A DNA stretch of 64,000 nt, from positions 186,001 to 250,000 of the forward strand of contig NZ_PCQD01000002.1 in the NCBI RefSeq assembly GCF_002979975.1, in the 5' to 3' direction. The notes under the pieces were generated by a model that saw only the letters and a program-made list of their open reading frames with translations, did not search any database and was not told where the DNA came from. Positions within the stretch are counted from its first letter, which is position 1, and the number at the start of each line of letters is the position of its first letter. The stretch is from Pseudomonas sp. MYb185. GTDB lineage: Bacteria > Pseudomonadota > Gammaproteobacteria > Pseudomonadales > Pseudomonadaceae. Below, piece by piece: positions 1 through 7,872 of the stretch. A program made the position numbers and the translations under genes.

Positions 1-102
1 CCTCATCCCTGAGTTTGATACCCAGGGGGAGTTGTGTGGGCTGGCCTGAGGACATCAGTTGCCCTCCGCCTTGTCGTCTGCACTGCCGCGCATCGACCGT
101 CC

Positions 103-1323
103 TTACCCGCGCCAGCGGAAGTAGAGTGTCGGTAATGCCGGGGCCGCTGGCTCGACTGGCTGCACCTGCTCTACTGGCAGCACATCCATGTCTTCGGTAG
201 TGTCCGTCAGGGGCTCTTCGACGGTCCACTGTTCTGCCGGATCGGAAAGCTCACCTTCGGACAGCGGGACCGGGGCCTGCGCTTCGAAAGCCGGCTCGGG
301 CTCGGGAATCGGCTCAGGCTCCGGTTGCGGCTCGGGAATGCGCTGCAGGCGCATGTCCAGATTCAGCATGCGCTCCAGCTGCGCTTCGCTGCCAGGAAAG
401 CTGACCTGCAGCAGCATGGTGTCACCATCGATCGCCAGCAGCCTCGGCTGCTGCTGGGTGCCCAGTTGCCGCAGCATGCGCAGCAGGCCGGAATAGGCTG
501 CCACGCTATCGATCCCTTCGACCTGCAGTTGCCAGCCGGACAACTCACCAGCCACACCGGCGGGGATCGCATATTGCTCGAATACCGCCTTGGCCAGGCG
601 CCGCATCAGCTCATCAGCGGCCTGCTCGGCGGTCCCGGTGATGCGCCCGGACTCATGCTGGTCATTGAGCCACAGGGTCCAGTTCAGCGTCGTCTGCTCA
701 TCCTCTCCGGCGATGGTCAGTGCCAGGGTTCCTTCCGCCGGGTAGCGTTCGCTGGCTTCGAGCAACGCCTCCTGGCTGGCCTGGCGAATCTGTTCTTCGC
801 TGACCAGCGCCATGTCCTGCAGGTCGCCCAGCGGAAAACTCAGGGCTACCGCGCGGTGTTCCGCCGCCTGCTGCAGGCGCTGCGCCCAGGGTGCTGCCGG
901 ACTCAACGTCCGCTCACCCAGCTCACCGGTTTCCACTGCCCACAGCACTATCCCCGGCCGGTTACGACCCAGTGCCGGCTGGCCAGCCTCGCTGAGCACC
1001 TTGCCCACCGCATCGGGTTCGAACTCGATGCGCAGCTGGCCGCCCTCGGCCGAGCCTATCCGCCGCATCAATTCCTGCGGCGTCTTCAATGCGTTGGCAA
1101 TGGCCGAACGCTGCAGGTCGACATCATTGCCGGCCAGGCGTTGCAGCATCACGGTGGTGGCCTCGCGCATGAGGTCCTCCCGGCTCTGCCCCTCTTCCTG
1201 GGTCACCTGTACCCGATAGAGGTTATCCAGCACCGCAGCCGGAACAGGGAGTGTCGCCAGAACGGCAGTACACAACAGGAGCGCGCGGACTCTTTGCTTG
1301 AAACGCCTGGGCTTGAAACGCAT
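103..1323 (-). CDS. DUF2066 domain-containing exported protein
   Basis: 406 aa of unknown function. The N-terminus (MRFKPRRFKQRVRALLLC...) is basic then hydrophobic and ends in a signal-peptide-like VPAAV, so export to the periplasm is likely. The ATG at 1323 is chosen because the open frame upstream encodes Cys-rich, unlikely sequence. The C-terminal quarter (about residues 320-390) is a low-complexity Pro/Glu stretch. It is transcribed divergently from purM, the same arrangement as in P. aeruginosa, which supports the DUF2066 assignment. The family has no established function. Confidence 0.85.
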   Translation of the reverse strand: MRFKPRRFKQRVRALLLCTAVLATLPVPAAVLDNLYRVQVTQEEGQSREDLMREATTVMLQRLAGNDVDLQRSAIANALKTPQELMRRIGSAEGGQLRIEFEPDAVGKVLSEAGQPALGRNRPGIVLWAVETGELGERTLSPAAPWAQRLQQAAEHRAVALSFPLGDLQDMALVSEEQIRQASQEALLEASERYPAEGTLALTIAGEDEQTTLNWTLWLNDQHESGRITGTAEQAADELMRRLAKAVFEQYAIPAGVAGELSGWQLQVEGIDSVAAYSGLLRMLRQLGTQQQPRLLAIDGDTMLLQVSFPGSEAQLERMLNLDMRLQRIPEPQPEPEPIPEPEPAFEAQAPVPLSEGELSDPAEQWTVEEPLTDTTEDMDVLPVEQVQPVEPAAPALPTLYFRWRG

Positions 1324-1543
1324 GGTAATCCCGTCTGGTGTCTGCTGCGTGCCCCAAAGCGGCCATAAACAGCGATCATAAAACGCATACATTAAACAAG
1401 CACTGCTGCGGCGGCAACCGCAGTCGGCCAAAGTCACCCGGGCATGGTCGCGCCGGGCATGAATTTGCTACACTAGCGCGCTATATCGCGACAGCCTCCC
1501 GCAAGGCCTATCGCCTCTCCCTTTGATCACTCGAGACCCACGC

Positions 1544-2608
1544 ATGAGCAGCCAAACGCCCTCCAAGCCTTCCATCAGTTACAAGGACGCCGGTGTCGAT
1601 ATCGACGCAGGAAATGCGCTTGTCGACCGCATCAAGCATGTCGCCAAACGCACCGCCCGCCCGGAAGTCATGGGTGGCCTGGGCGGCTTCGGCGCGCTGT
1701 GCGAAATCCCGGCGGGCTACAAGCAGCCGGTGCTGGTGTCCGGCACCGATGGCGTGGGCACCAAGCTGCGCCTGGCGATGGACCTGAACAAGCATGACCA
1801 GATCGGCATCGACCTGGTGGCCATGTGCGTCAACGATCTGGTGGTATGTGGCGCCGAGCCGCTGTTCTTCCTCGATTATTACGCCACCGGCAAACTGAAT
1901 GTCGACGTGGCGGCCCAGGTGGTCACCGGCATCGGCGCCGGCTGCGAGCTGGCCGGCTGCGCCCTGGTCGGTGGTGAGACTGCCGAGATGCCCGGCATGT
2001 ACGAAGGCGATGACTATGATCTGGCCGGTTTCTGCGTCGGCGTGGTGGAAAAGGCCGACATCATCGATGGCAGCAAGGTGCAGCCTGGCGATGTACTGCT
2101 GGCCCTGCCCTCCTCCGGCCCGCATTCCAACGGCTATTCGTTGATCCGCAAGATCATCGAGGTGGCCGGGGCCGACATCCAGAATGTACAACTGGACGGC
2201 CAACCGCTGACCGACCTGCTGATGGCACCGACCCGCATCTACGTCAAGGCGCTGCTGCAGTTGATCAAGCAGACCGGCGCGGTCAAGGCCATGGCCCACA
2301 TCACCGGTGGCGGCCTGCTGGAGAACATTCCGCGGGTGCTGCCCGACAACGCCAGCGCCAGCATCGACCTGAGCAGCTGGCAGCGCCCGGCGGTGTTCGA
2401 TTGGCTGCAACAACAGGGCAATGTGGATGAAACCGAAATGCACCGCGTGCTCAACTGTGGCGTCGGCATGGTCATCTGCGTGGCAGCCGAGCAAGCCGAG
2501 CAGGCCATGCAGGTGCTGCAACAGGCCGGTGAGCAGCCGTGGGTCATCGGCAGCATCGAGGTGGCCGATGCCAGCAGTGAGGCTGTCGTATTGCGTAACG
2601 GCCGCTGA
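1544..2608 (+). CDS. purM: phosphoribosylformylglycinamidine cyclo-ligase (AIR synthetase)
   Basis: 354 aa, usual length. It converts FGAM plus ATP to aminoimidazole ribonucleotide in de novo purine synthesis, in the cytoplasm. Visible signatures are the N-terminal [13 protein letters not shown], the [10 protein letters not shown] nucleotide/substrate loop near residue 60, the [18 protein letters not shown] segment and [11 protein letters not shown]. The ATG at 1544 is preferred to an upstream in-frame codon because [16 protein letters not shown] matches the family N-terminus. purN follows after 3 bp, so the two are co-transcribed. Confidence 0.98.
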   Translation: MSSQTPSKPSISYKDAGVDIDAGNALVDRIKHVAKRTARPEVMGGLGGFGALCEIPAGYKQPVLVSGTDGVGTKLRLAMDLNKHDQIGIDLVAMCVNDLVVCGAEPLFFLDYYATGKLNVDVAAQVVTGIGAGCELAGCALVGGETAEMPGMYEGDDYDLAGFCVGVVEKADIIDGSKVQPGDVLLALPSSGPHSNGYSLIRKIIEVAGADIQNVQLDGQPLTDLLMAPTRIYVKALLQLIKQTGAVKAMAHITGGGLLENIPRVLPDNASASIDLSSWQRPAVFDWLQQQGNVDETEMHRVLNCGVGMVICVAAEQAEQAMQVLQQAGEQPWVIGSIEVADASSEAVVLRNGR

Positions 2609-2611
2609 TAC

Positions 2612-3283
2612 GTGAGTTGCCGCACCGTTATCCTGATTTCCGGGTCAGGCAGCAACCTGCAGGCATTCATCGACACCCTGCATCCGCAGCAGGCCGATAT
2701 CGTCGCGGTGATTTCCAACCGCGCCGATGCCTACGGGCTGGAGCGCGCTGCCCAGGCCGGCATACCGACCCAGGTTCTCGATCACCGCGATTTCCCTGAC
2801 CGGGCCAGCTACGATCTGGCGCTGGCCGCGCTGATCGATGCGCATACCCCCGAGCTGGTGATTCTGGCCGGCTTCATGCGCATTCTCACCGCCGGCTTCG
2901 TCGCCCGTTATCACGGGCGGCTGCTGAATATCCATCCCTCGCTGCTGCCCAAGTACACCGGCCTGCATACCCATCGCCGGGCACTGGAAGCCGGGGACCA
3001 GGAGCACGGGGCCACCGTGCACTTCGTCACCGAAGAGCTGGATGGCGGCCCGGCGATCATGCAATCGCACGTGCCGATCCTGGCCGATGACACCCCCGAG
3101 AGCCTGGCCGAGCGCGTACGCGCGACCGAACACAGGCTCTACCCGCTGGCTGCTATGCTGTACATCAGTGGCCGCCTGCGACTGATGGATGGTCACGCCT
3201 GCCTGGATGGCAACGCTATCGCACCCTGTGGCCTCAGGCTGGATCAATTCGAAACAGACATGCGAGGTCACCGCAATGACTGA
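2612..3283 (+). CDS. purN: phosphoribosylglycinamide formyltransferase
   Basis: 223 aa. It transfers the formyl group of 10-formyl-THF to GAR in purine synthesis. The N-terminal substrate loop SGSGSNLQAFID, the catalytic NIHPSLLPKYTG (Asn/His) and the EELDGGPAI aspartate are all present. The start is a GTG three bases after the purM stop, and no nearby ATG keeps the conserved VILISGSGSN. The 3' end overlaps the DUF3108 gene by 8 bp, giving a purM-purN-DUF3108 operon. Confidence 0.97.
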   Translation: MSCRTVILISGSGSNLQAFIDTLHPQQADIVAVISNRADAYGLERAAQAGIPTQVLDHRDFPDRASYDLALAALIDAHTPELVILAGFMRILTAGFVARYHGRLLNIHPSLLPKYTGLHTHRRALEAGDQEHGATVHFVTEELDGGPAIMQSHVPILADDTPESLAERVRATEHRLYPLAAMLYISGRLRLMDGHACLDGNAIAPCGLRLDQFETDMRGHRND

Positions 3284-4034
3284 CAGCAGTTCGCGCTTGT
3301 TCCGTCGCCCCACCCGCTGGCTGGTCGCGGCCGCCCTGGGTCTGGCCAGCAGCCTGGCCATGGCACAGGAGCTGGTGCCCTTCACCGCCAGCTACGCCGC
3401 CGACATGAAGAATATCCCGGTCAACGGCGAAGCTGTGCACAGCCTGCAGGCCAACGCCGACGGCACCTGGAAGCTGTCATTCCATGCCAGCATGTTCGTC
3501 GCCAGGCTGACTGAAGAAAGCATGCTCGAACTGGACAATGACCAACTGCTCCCGCTCAGCTACCGCTACGAACGCAAGGGCCTGGGGCGCGGCCGGGTGA
3601 CCACCCAGACCTTCGACTGGGAGGCCGGCGAGGTCCGCGGCGAACACAAGAAAGAAGCCTTCAGCCTGCCGACCGAGCCCGGCCTGCTGGACAAGACCAC
3701 CTATCAGCTGGCACTGCAGCGTGACCTCATCGCCGGTAAAAAGGAAATGAGCTACCGCGTGGTGGATGGTGATGAAGTCGAACAGTATCAGTTCCGCGTC
3801 ATCGGCGAGCAGCGCGTCACTACCCGTAACGGCCAGTTCGATGCGGTGGAAGTGGAGCGCGTACGTGAGCCCGGCGCCAAGCGTGAAACCACTCTGTGGT
3901 TCGCCAAGGACTGGCACTACCTGCTGGTGCGCCTGAGCCAGGTGGAAACCGACGGCCAGCACTACCAGATCGTCCTCAAGGAAGCGACCCTGGACGGCAA
4001 GCCGGTGATCGGCAATCCAGTCAGGAGTAACTGA
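3276..4034 (+). CDS. DUF3108 domain-containing periplasmic protein
   Basis: 252 aa. The signal peptide (RRPTRWLVAAALGLASSLAMAQE) has cleavage expected after AMA. The mature part is a beta-rich DUF3108-type domain (FTASYAADMKNIPVNGEA, later VEVERVREPGAKRETTLWFAKDW). The ATG at 3276 lies inside the end of purN, so translation is probably coupled. In Pseudomonas this family commonly follows purN. Function is unknown; a cell-envelope or outer-membrane-associated role is inferred from export only. Confidence 0.85.
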   Translation: MTDSSSRLFRRPTRWLVAAALGLASSLAMAQELVPFTASYAADMKNIPVNGEAVHSLQANADGTWKLSFHASMFVARLTEESMLELDNDQLLPLSYRYERKGLGRGRVTTQTFDWEAGEVRGEHKKEAFSLPTEPGLLDKTTYQLALQRDLIAGKKEMSYRVVDGDEVEQYQFRVIGEQRVTTRNGQFDAVEVERVREPGAKRETTLWFAKDWHYLLVRLSQVETDGQHYQIVLKEATLDGKPVIGNPVRSN

Positions 4035-4056
4035 GCAGCCCTGCGGTTGGGCTGAC

Positions 4057-4157
4057 GGCGTAGCGCGGGGGTGCTCCCCGGTTCGGGTTGTCGCGCCCCT
4101 GCGCGACGACGGGCCGGCGCGGATGCTGCAGATATTGCAGGCGTAGCGCAGGGGCGC
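4057..4157. repeat. two copies of the GGCGTAGCGC repeat core
   Basis: GGCGTAGCGCGGGG occurs at 4057-4070 and GGCGTAGCGCAGGGG at 4140-4154, with GC-rich inverted segments between them. The same core occurs three times in the tandem array at 22.9-23.2 kb, so this is a dispersed family in the genome rather than chance. Confidence 0.6.
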
Positions 4158-4185
4158 CACACCCCATGCAGCGGCCACAATCAAC

Positions 4186-4215
4186 AAAAAAGGCGCCACG
4201 ATCGGCGCCTTTTTC
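4186..4215. terminator. bidirectional intrinsic terminator
   Basis: AAAAAGGCGCC, a short loop, and GGCGCCTTTTT form a strong stem with an A-tract on one side and a T-tract on the other. It lies between the convergent DUF3108 gene and the 3-hydroxyacyl-CoA dehydrogenase gene and can serve both. Confidence 0.9.
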
Positions 4216-4233
4216 ATTGTCATATCAGCACAT

Positions 4234-5454
4234 TCAGCCAATGAACTTCTCACCCGCCTCGGCGCGCTTGACCAGGCCGGCCGCAGGCTTCCAGAACTCA
4301 CCCTGACGGGCTTCCAGCTCGCGGATCTGCTGCAGCACCACGTCCAGACCCAGGCTGTCGGCATAGGCCATCGGCCCGCCGCGCTCGGCTGGGAAGCCGT
4401 AGCCGAAACGGTAGACACGGTCGATATCCTCGGCGCTCTCGGCAAAGCCTTCATCGAGAATCCGCGCACCCTCGTTGACCAGCGCCAGGATGCAGCGCTG
4501 CACGATTTCCTCGTCGGCCACGTCACGCTGGGTATAGCCCGCTTCTTCAGCCACTTCGCGGGCCATCATGTCGGTTTCCGGGTCGTGGATGGCCTGCCGG
4601 CTGCCCGGCTCGTAACGGTAGAAGCCATGGCCGCTCTTCTGACCGAAGCGCTCCATTTCGCACAGCCGGTTGTCCAGCCATACGATCGGCTCACCACGGC
4701 CAAGGCCGGCCAGTTGCCGGGAGCGCCAGCCCAGGTCCACACCGACCACGTCATACATGCGGTAGGGACCCATGGCCATGCCGAAGCCCTGCAGCGCCTG
4801 GTCCACCTGCCACGGCGTGGCGCCTTCCAGTACCACTTCGCGGGACTGACGCGAATACATCGACAGCATGCGGTTGCCAATGAAGCCATGGCAGTTGCCG
4901 GCCAGTACCGCTTCCTTGCCGATCTTCTTGCCTACCGCCAGACAGGCATCCAGCACATCCTGGGTGGTGGCCTTGCCGCGCACCACTTCCAGCAGTTTCA
5001 TGATATGCGCCGGGCTGAAGAAATGCAGACCCAGTACCTGGGCAGGACGCTGGGTGGCCGAGGCGATCTCGTCGATATCCAGATAGGAGGTATTGGTCGC
5101 GAGGATGGCCGAGGGTTTGACCGCCTTGTCCAGCTCGGTAAAGATGGATTTCTTCAGGTCCATGTTCTCGTAGACGGCTTCGACCACCAGATCCATGTCC
5201 GCCAGATCGGCGTATTGCTGAGTAGTGGTGATCCGCTCTACCCGCGCCTGGGCTTCGGCCTCGTCGAAGCGCTGCTGGGCTACCGAGCGCTTGTAGACAT
5301 TGGCGATCTCGACCAGCCCCTTGTCCAGCATTTCAGCGTTCACGTCCAGCCAGACCACCGGATAACCGGCGTTGACGAAGTTCATGACGATGCCGCGCCC
5401 CATGGTGCCGGCACCAATCACACCTACCTTTCTGATGTCCTCGAACGAAGCCAT
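4234..5454 (-). CDS. 3-hydroxyacyl-CoA dehydrogenase
   Basis: 406 aa, NAD-dependent oxidation of (S)-3-hydroxyacyl-CoA to 3-ketoacyl-CoA in beta-oxidation or butanoate metabolism. The Rossmann motif VGVIGAGTMGRGI lies near residue 8. ATNTSYLDI, GLHFFSPAHIMKLLEVV (catalytic His) and GFIGNRML follow. Two C-terminal helical domains are present, making it longer than the ~285 aa HbdA/PaaH type; no hydratase domain is fused. The start at 5454 follows an AGAGG Shine-Dalgarno. It appears monocistronic. Substrate chain length cannot be told from sequence. Confidence 0.93.
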   Translation of the reverse strand: MASFEDIRKVGVIGAGTMGRGIVMNFVNAGYPVVWLDVNAEMLDKGLVEIANVYKRSVAQQRFDEAEAQARVERITTTQQYADLADMDLVVEAVYENMDLKKSIFTELDKAVKPSAILATNTSYLDIDEIASATQRPAQVLGLHFFSPAHIMKLLEVVRGKATTQDVLDACLAVGKKIGKEAVLAGNCHGFIGNRMLSMYSRQSREVVLEGATPWQVDQALQGFGMAMGPYRMYDVVGVDLGWRSRQLAGLGRGEPIVWLDNRLCEMERFGQKSGHGFYRYEPGSRQAIHDPETDMMAREVAEEAGYTQRDVADEEIVQRCILALVNEGARILDEGFAESAEDIDRVYRFGYGFPAERGGPMAYADSLGLDVVLQQIRELEARQGEFWKPAAGLVKRAEAGEKFIG

Positions 5455-5599
5455 AGCAGCCCTCTCCCAGTTGTATTCATGTCGGAAATGCAATGGAGCA
5501 ATACATTACGGAAAAGCGCTGGTGAATAGAAACGAAACCCGCCGATAACAGGCATTCACAATATGAATACTTCCCCCGTCATCGGGAACTCTCCTATTT

Positions 5600-5692
5600 C
5601 GTCATTGCGAACCGCAAAGCGGTGAAGCAATCCACAGGCACGGAGTCGCCGATATACCCTGGATTGCCACGCCCTGCGGGCTCGCAATGACG
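5600..5692. repeat. MITE-like element with 11-bp terminal inverted repeats, copy A
   Basis: The 93-bp element starts CGTCATTGCGA and ends TCGCAATGACG, a perfect inverted pair. Inner inverted arms (GAAGCAATCCA / TGGATTGCC) lie inside. A second copy in the opposite orientation is at 54594-54720. It fills most of the 357-bp gap between the dehydrogenase gene and endA; the rest of the gap shows nothing I recognise. No transposase is inside, so mobility in trans is inferred. Confidence 0.8.
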
Positions 5693-5811
5693 AGCGGGGC
5701 TGGGCCAGGCTAAACCGCAACGGATACGGTTTTCCCTAACTGATTCAGTCGCTTACAATACTTGGCCCGCAGTATCGGATTTCCCGGTTCTCCATTGCTA
5801 TAAGTCGTTCA

Positions 5812-6774
5812 ATGTTCAGATCCTGTCGCAGTACCGTACTCGTTGTTCTTGCTTGCCTGTTTTGTCTTCCGCCCTCTCTCGCCGCGGCACCGGCCACCTT
5901 CGAAGCAGCCAAGGTTCAGGCCCGTCAGCAGGTCTACCATGACCGCAATGACCATGGCACCTTCTATTGTGGCTGCACCTGGGAATGGGCCGGGCGCTCC
6001 GGCGGCGTGGTGGATCATGCCAGTTGTGGCTACCAGGTCCGCGCCCAGCCCAACCGTGCCGCGCGCATCGAATGGGAGCACATAGTGCCAGCGTCACTGT
6101 TCGGTCAGCAGCGCCAGTGCTGGCAACAGGGCGGACGCAGCAACTGCAAGAGCAGCGATCCGGCGTTCAACATCATGGAAGCCGACCTGCACAACCTCAC
6201 CCCGGCCATCGGCGAAACCAATGCCGACCGCAGCAATTTTCGCTTCGGTATGCTGCCGGGTACGCCATACCGGCATGGCCAGTGCGATTTCAAGGTGGAG
6301 TTTGCCGAGCGCGTGGTGGAACCGCGGGATCAGGTGAAGGGACAGATCGCCCGGGTCTGGTTCTACATGCATGACCGCTACGATCTCAACATGTCCAGCC
6401 AGCAACAGCGCCTGCTGATGGCCTGGGACAAGCAGCAGCCACCCAGCGAGTGGGAGCGCGAGCGTGACCGGCGCATCAGCCGCTTGATGGGGCATGGCAA
6501 CCCCTTCGTCAGTGGCGAACGGCAGTGGACGCTGAATCACCGCAACAGCGGAGAAGGCCTGGCGGCAACCCGACCGGTCTCCAGCGCCTCCCGTGGCAAC
6601 AGCACGGTCCAGGCCCCAGCGGCACGGATCATCGGCAATCGCAACAGCAAGCTCTACCATCTGCCGGCAGGCTGCCCCGGCTATTCCCAGGTGGCGCAAA
6701 AGAACATCGTCTGGTTCGACAACGAAACCGAAGCCCAGGCCAATGGCTATCGCAAGGCCGGCAACTGTCGTTGA
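5812..6774 (+). CDS. endA: periplasmic endonuclease I with C-terminal Ada-like Zn domain
   Basis: 320 aa. The signal peptide ends about residue 25 (PSLAAA). The endonuclease I core spans about residues 30-230, with IEWEHIVPASLFG (His90 in the nuclease motif) and EADLHNLTPAIGETNADRSN. These enzymes cut double-stranded DNA in the periplasm or outside the cell. Residues about 272-320 form an extra module (NSKLYHLPAGCPGYSQ ... YRKAGNC) resembling the small metal-binding Ada_Zn-type domain found on some secreted nucleases. E. coli EndA (~235 aa) lacks this tail. The gene ends 6 bp from the convergent YihY gene. Confidence 0.9.
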   Translation: MFRSCRSTVLVVLACLFCLPPSLAAAPATFEAAKVQARQQVYHDRNDHGTFYCGCTWEWAGRSGGVVDHASCGYQVRAQPNRAARIEWEHIVPASLFGQQRQCWQQGGRSNCKSSDPAFNIMEADLHNLTPAIGETNADRSNFRFGMLPGTPYRHGQCDFKVEFAERVVEPRDQVKGQIARVWFYMHDRYDLNMSSQQQRLLMAWDKQQPPSEWERERDRRISRLMGHGNPFVSGERQWTLNHRNSGEGLAATRPVSSASRGNSTVQAPAARIIGNRNSKLYHLPAGCPGYSQVAQKNIVWFDNETEAQANGYRKAGNCR

Positions 6775-6780
6775 AACAGG

Positions 6781-7656
6781 CTACTGATCCACCACCTTTT
6801 CGCCGGGCTCCTTGCCTTCGGTCGAGGCGTGTTCGATGGCGGCGTTCAACTCGCCGCCCAACAGCAGAACGGCGGCACTGATATAGAAGTACAACAGCAA
6901 TACGATAATGGCCCCGATGCTGCCGTAGGTCGCGTTGTAGTTGGCAAAGTTCTGCACGTAAATACCAAAACCGATCGAGGCAACAAGCCAGACGATCACC
7001 GCCACTACCGAGCCGGGGGTGATGAAACGGAACTCCTGCTCCACATCCGGGGTGGCGTAATAGATCAGGGCGACCGCCAGCATCAGCAGCAGGATCGCCA
7101 CAGGCCAGCGCAACCAGGCCCAGATGACCACAAGCACCTGCTCCAGACCGATCTGCGCCGCCAGCCAGGTCATCACCTGCGGCCCCAGGGTCATGAAGCC
7201 AGCCGCCAGCAGCAGCATCACGGCGATGCCAATGGTGTAGAGAATCGACAGGATGAACAGCTTCCAACCGGGACGGCCCTCCTGTACGGCATAGGCCTTG
7301 TTCATCGCATTCATCAGCGAGCGCACCCCGATCGATGCCGTCCACAGTGCCAGCAATATCCCGAATGACAACAGTCCACCCTGGCTGCGCTGCAACTGGT
7401 CGATCACCGGATTGACCTGATCCAGCGCAATCGGCGGCAGTACCAGCGCCGCTTGCTCACGCAGCCAGTCGAAGAAATCAGGCAGGTGCAGAAAGCCCAG
7501 CACCGCCATGAGAAACAGGATGAAAGGAAAGATCGAGAACAACGCGCGGTAGGCCAGGGCCGCTGCGTAAGTGGACATGTCGTGCTCGCTGAAACCCCGA
7601 GCGGTCCGTTTCACTATACTCACCACACCCGCATTGCGCAGTTTCAGAAAAGACAT
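6781..7656 (-). CDS. YihY/virulence factor BrkB family membrane protein
   Basis: 291 aa with about six membrane helices. The N-terminal motif DMSTYAAALAYRALFSIFPF and the later YNATYGSIGAIIVLLLYFY are typical of the YihY/BrkB (former RNase BN) family. The true activity is unknown; these are inner-membrane proteins, not RNases. The start ATG at 7656 sits 5 nt after GGGGAG; a GTG two codons upstream would abut that Shine-Dalgarno. The acidic C-terminus (STEGKEPGEKVVDQ) is cytoplasmic. Confidence 0.92.
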   Translation of the reverse strand: MSFLKLRNAGVVSIVKRTARGFSEHDMSTYAAALAYRALFSIFPFILFLMAVLGFLHLPDFFDWLREQAALVLPPIALDQVNPVIDQLQRSQGGLLSFGILLALWTASIGVRSLMNAMNKAYAVQEGRPGWKLFILSILYTIGIAVMLLLAAGFMTLGPQVMTWLAAQIGLEQVLVVIWAWLRWPVAILLLMLAVALIYYATPDVEQEFRFITPGSVVAVIVWLVASIGFGIYVQNFANYNATYGSIGAIIVLLLYFYISAAVLLLGGELNAAIEHASTEGKEPGEKVVDQ

Positions 7657-7779
7657 ATTCACTCCCCATTCGTCATGCTTCCCTTATGTGGGACGACCGC
7701 ACCGGTCAAAAGTTTGCAGAACCTTACGCCTCAGACCAGCGGCATGAAGCAAATGTAGCAATTTATTACACCATGAAAT

Positions 7780-7798
7780 TATAATGATAAGGATTTAC
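7780..7798 (+). promoter_or_regulatory. Fur box upstream of the siderophore receptor
   Basis: TATAATGATAAGGATTTAC matches the 19-bp Fur consensus at 14 positions. It lies in an AT-rich promoter stretch about 75 bp upstream of the receptor start. Confidence 0.75.
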
Positions 7799-7872
7799 AT
7801 TTACCCTCAAGCAATCAACCACTCAACGCCACCACCGATATCGGCGCCCCGTGCTCCCGCACCGGTGGGGTG

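Noticed and set aside
1-102. Short plus-strand open frame at the left edge
   Set aside because: It runs into the 3' end of the opposing DUF2066 gene and has no ribosome site or similarity; the first 102 bases show no supported feature.
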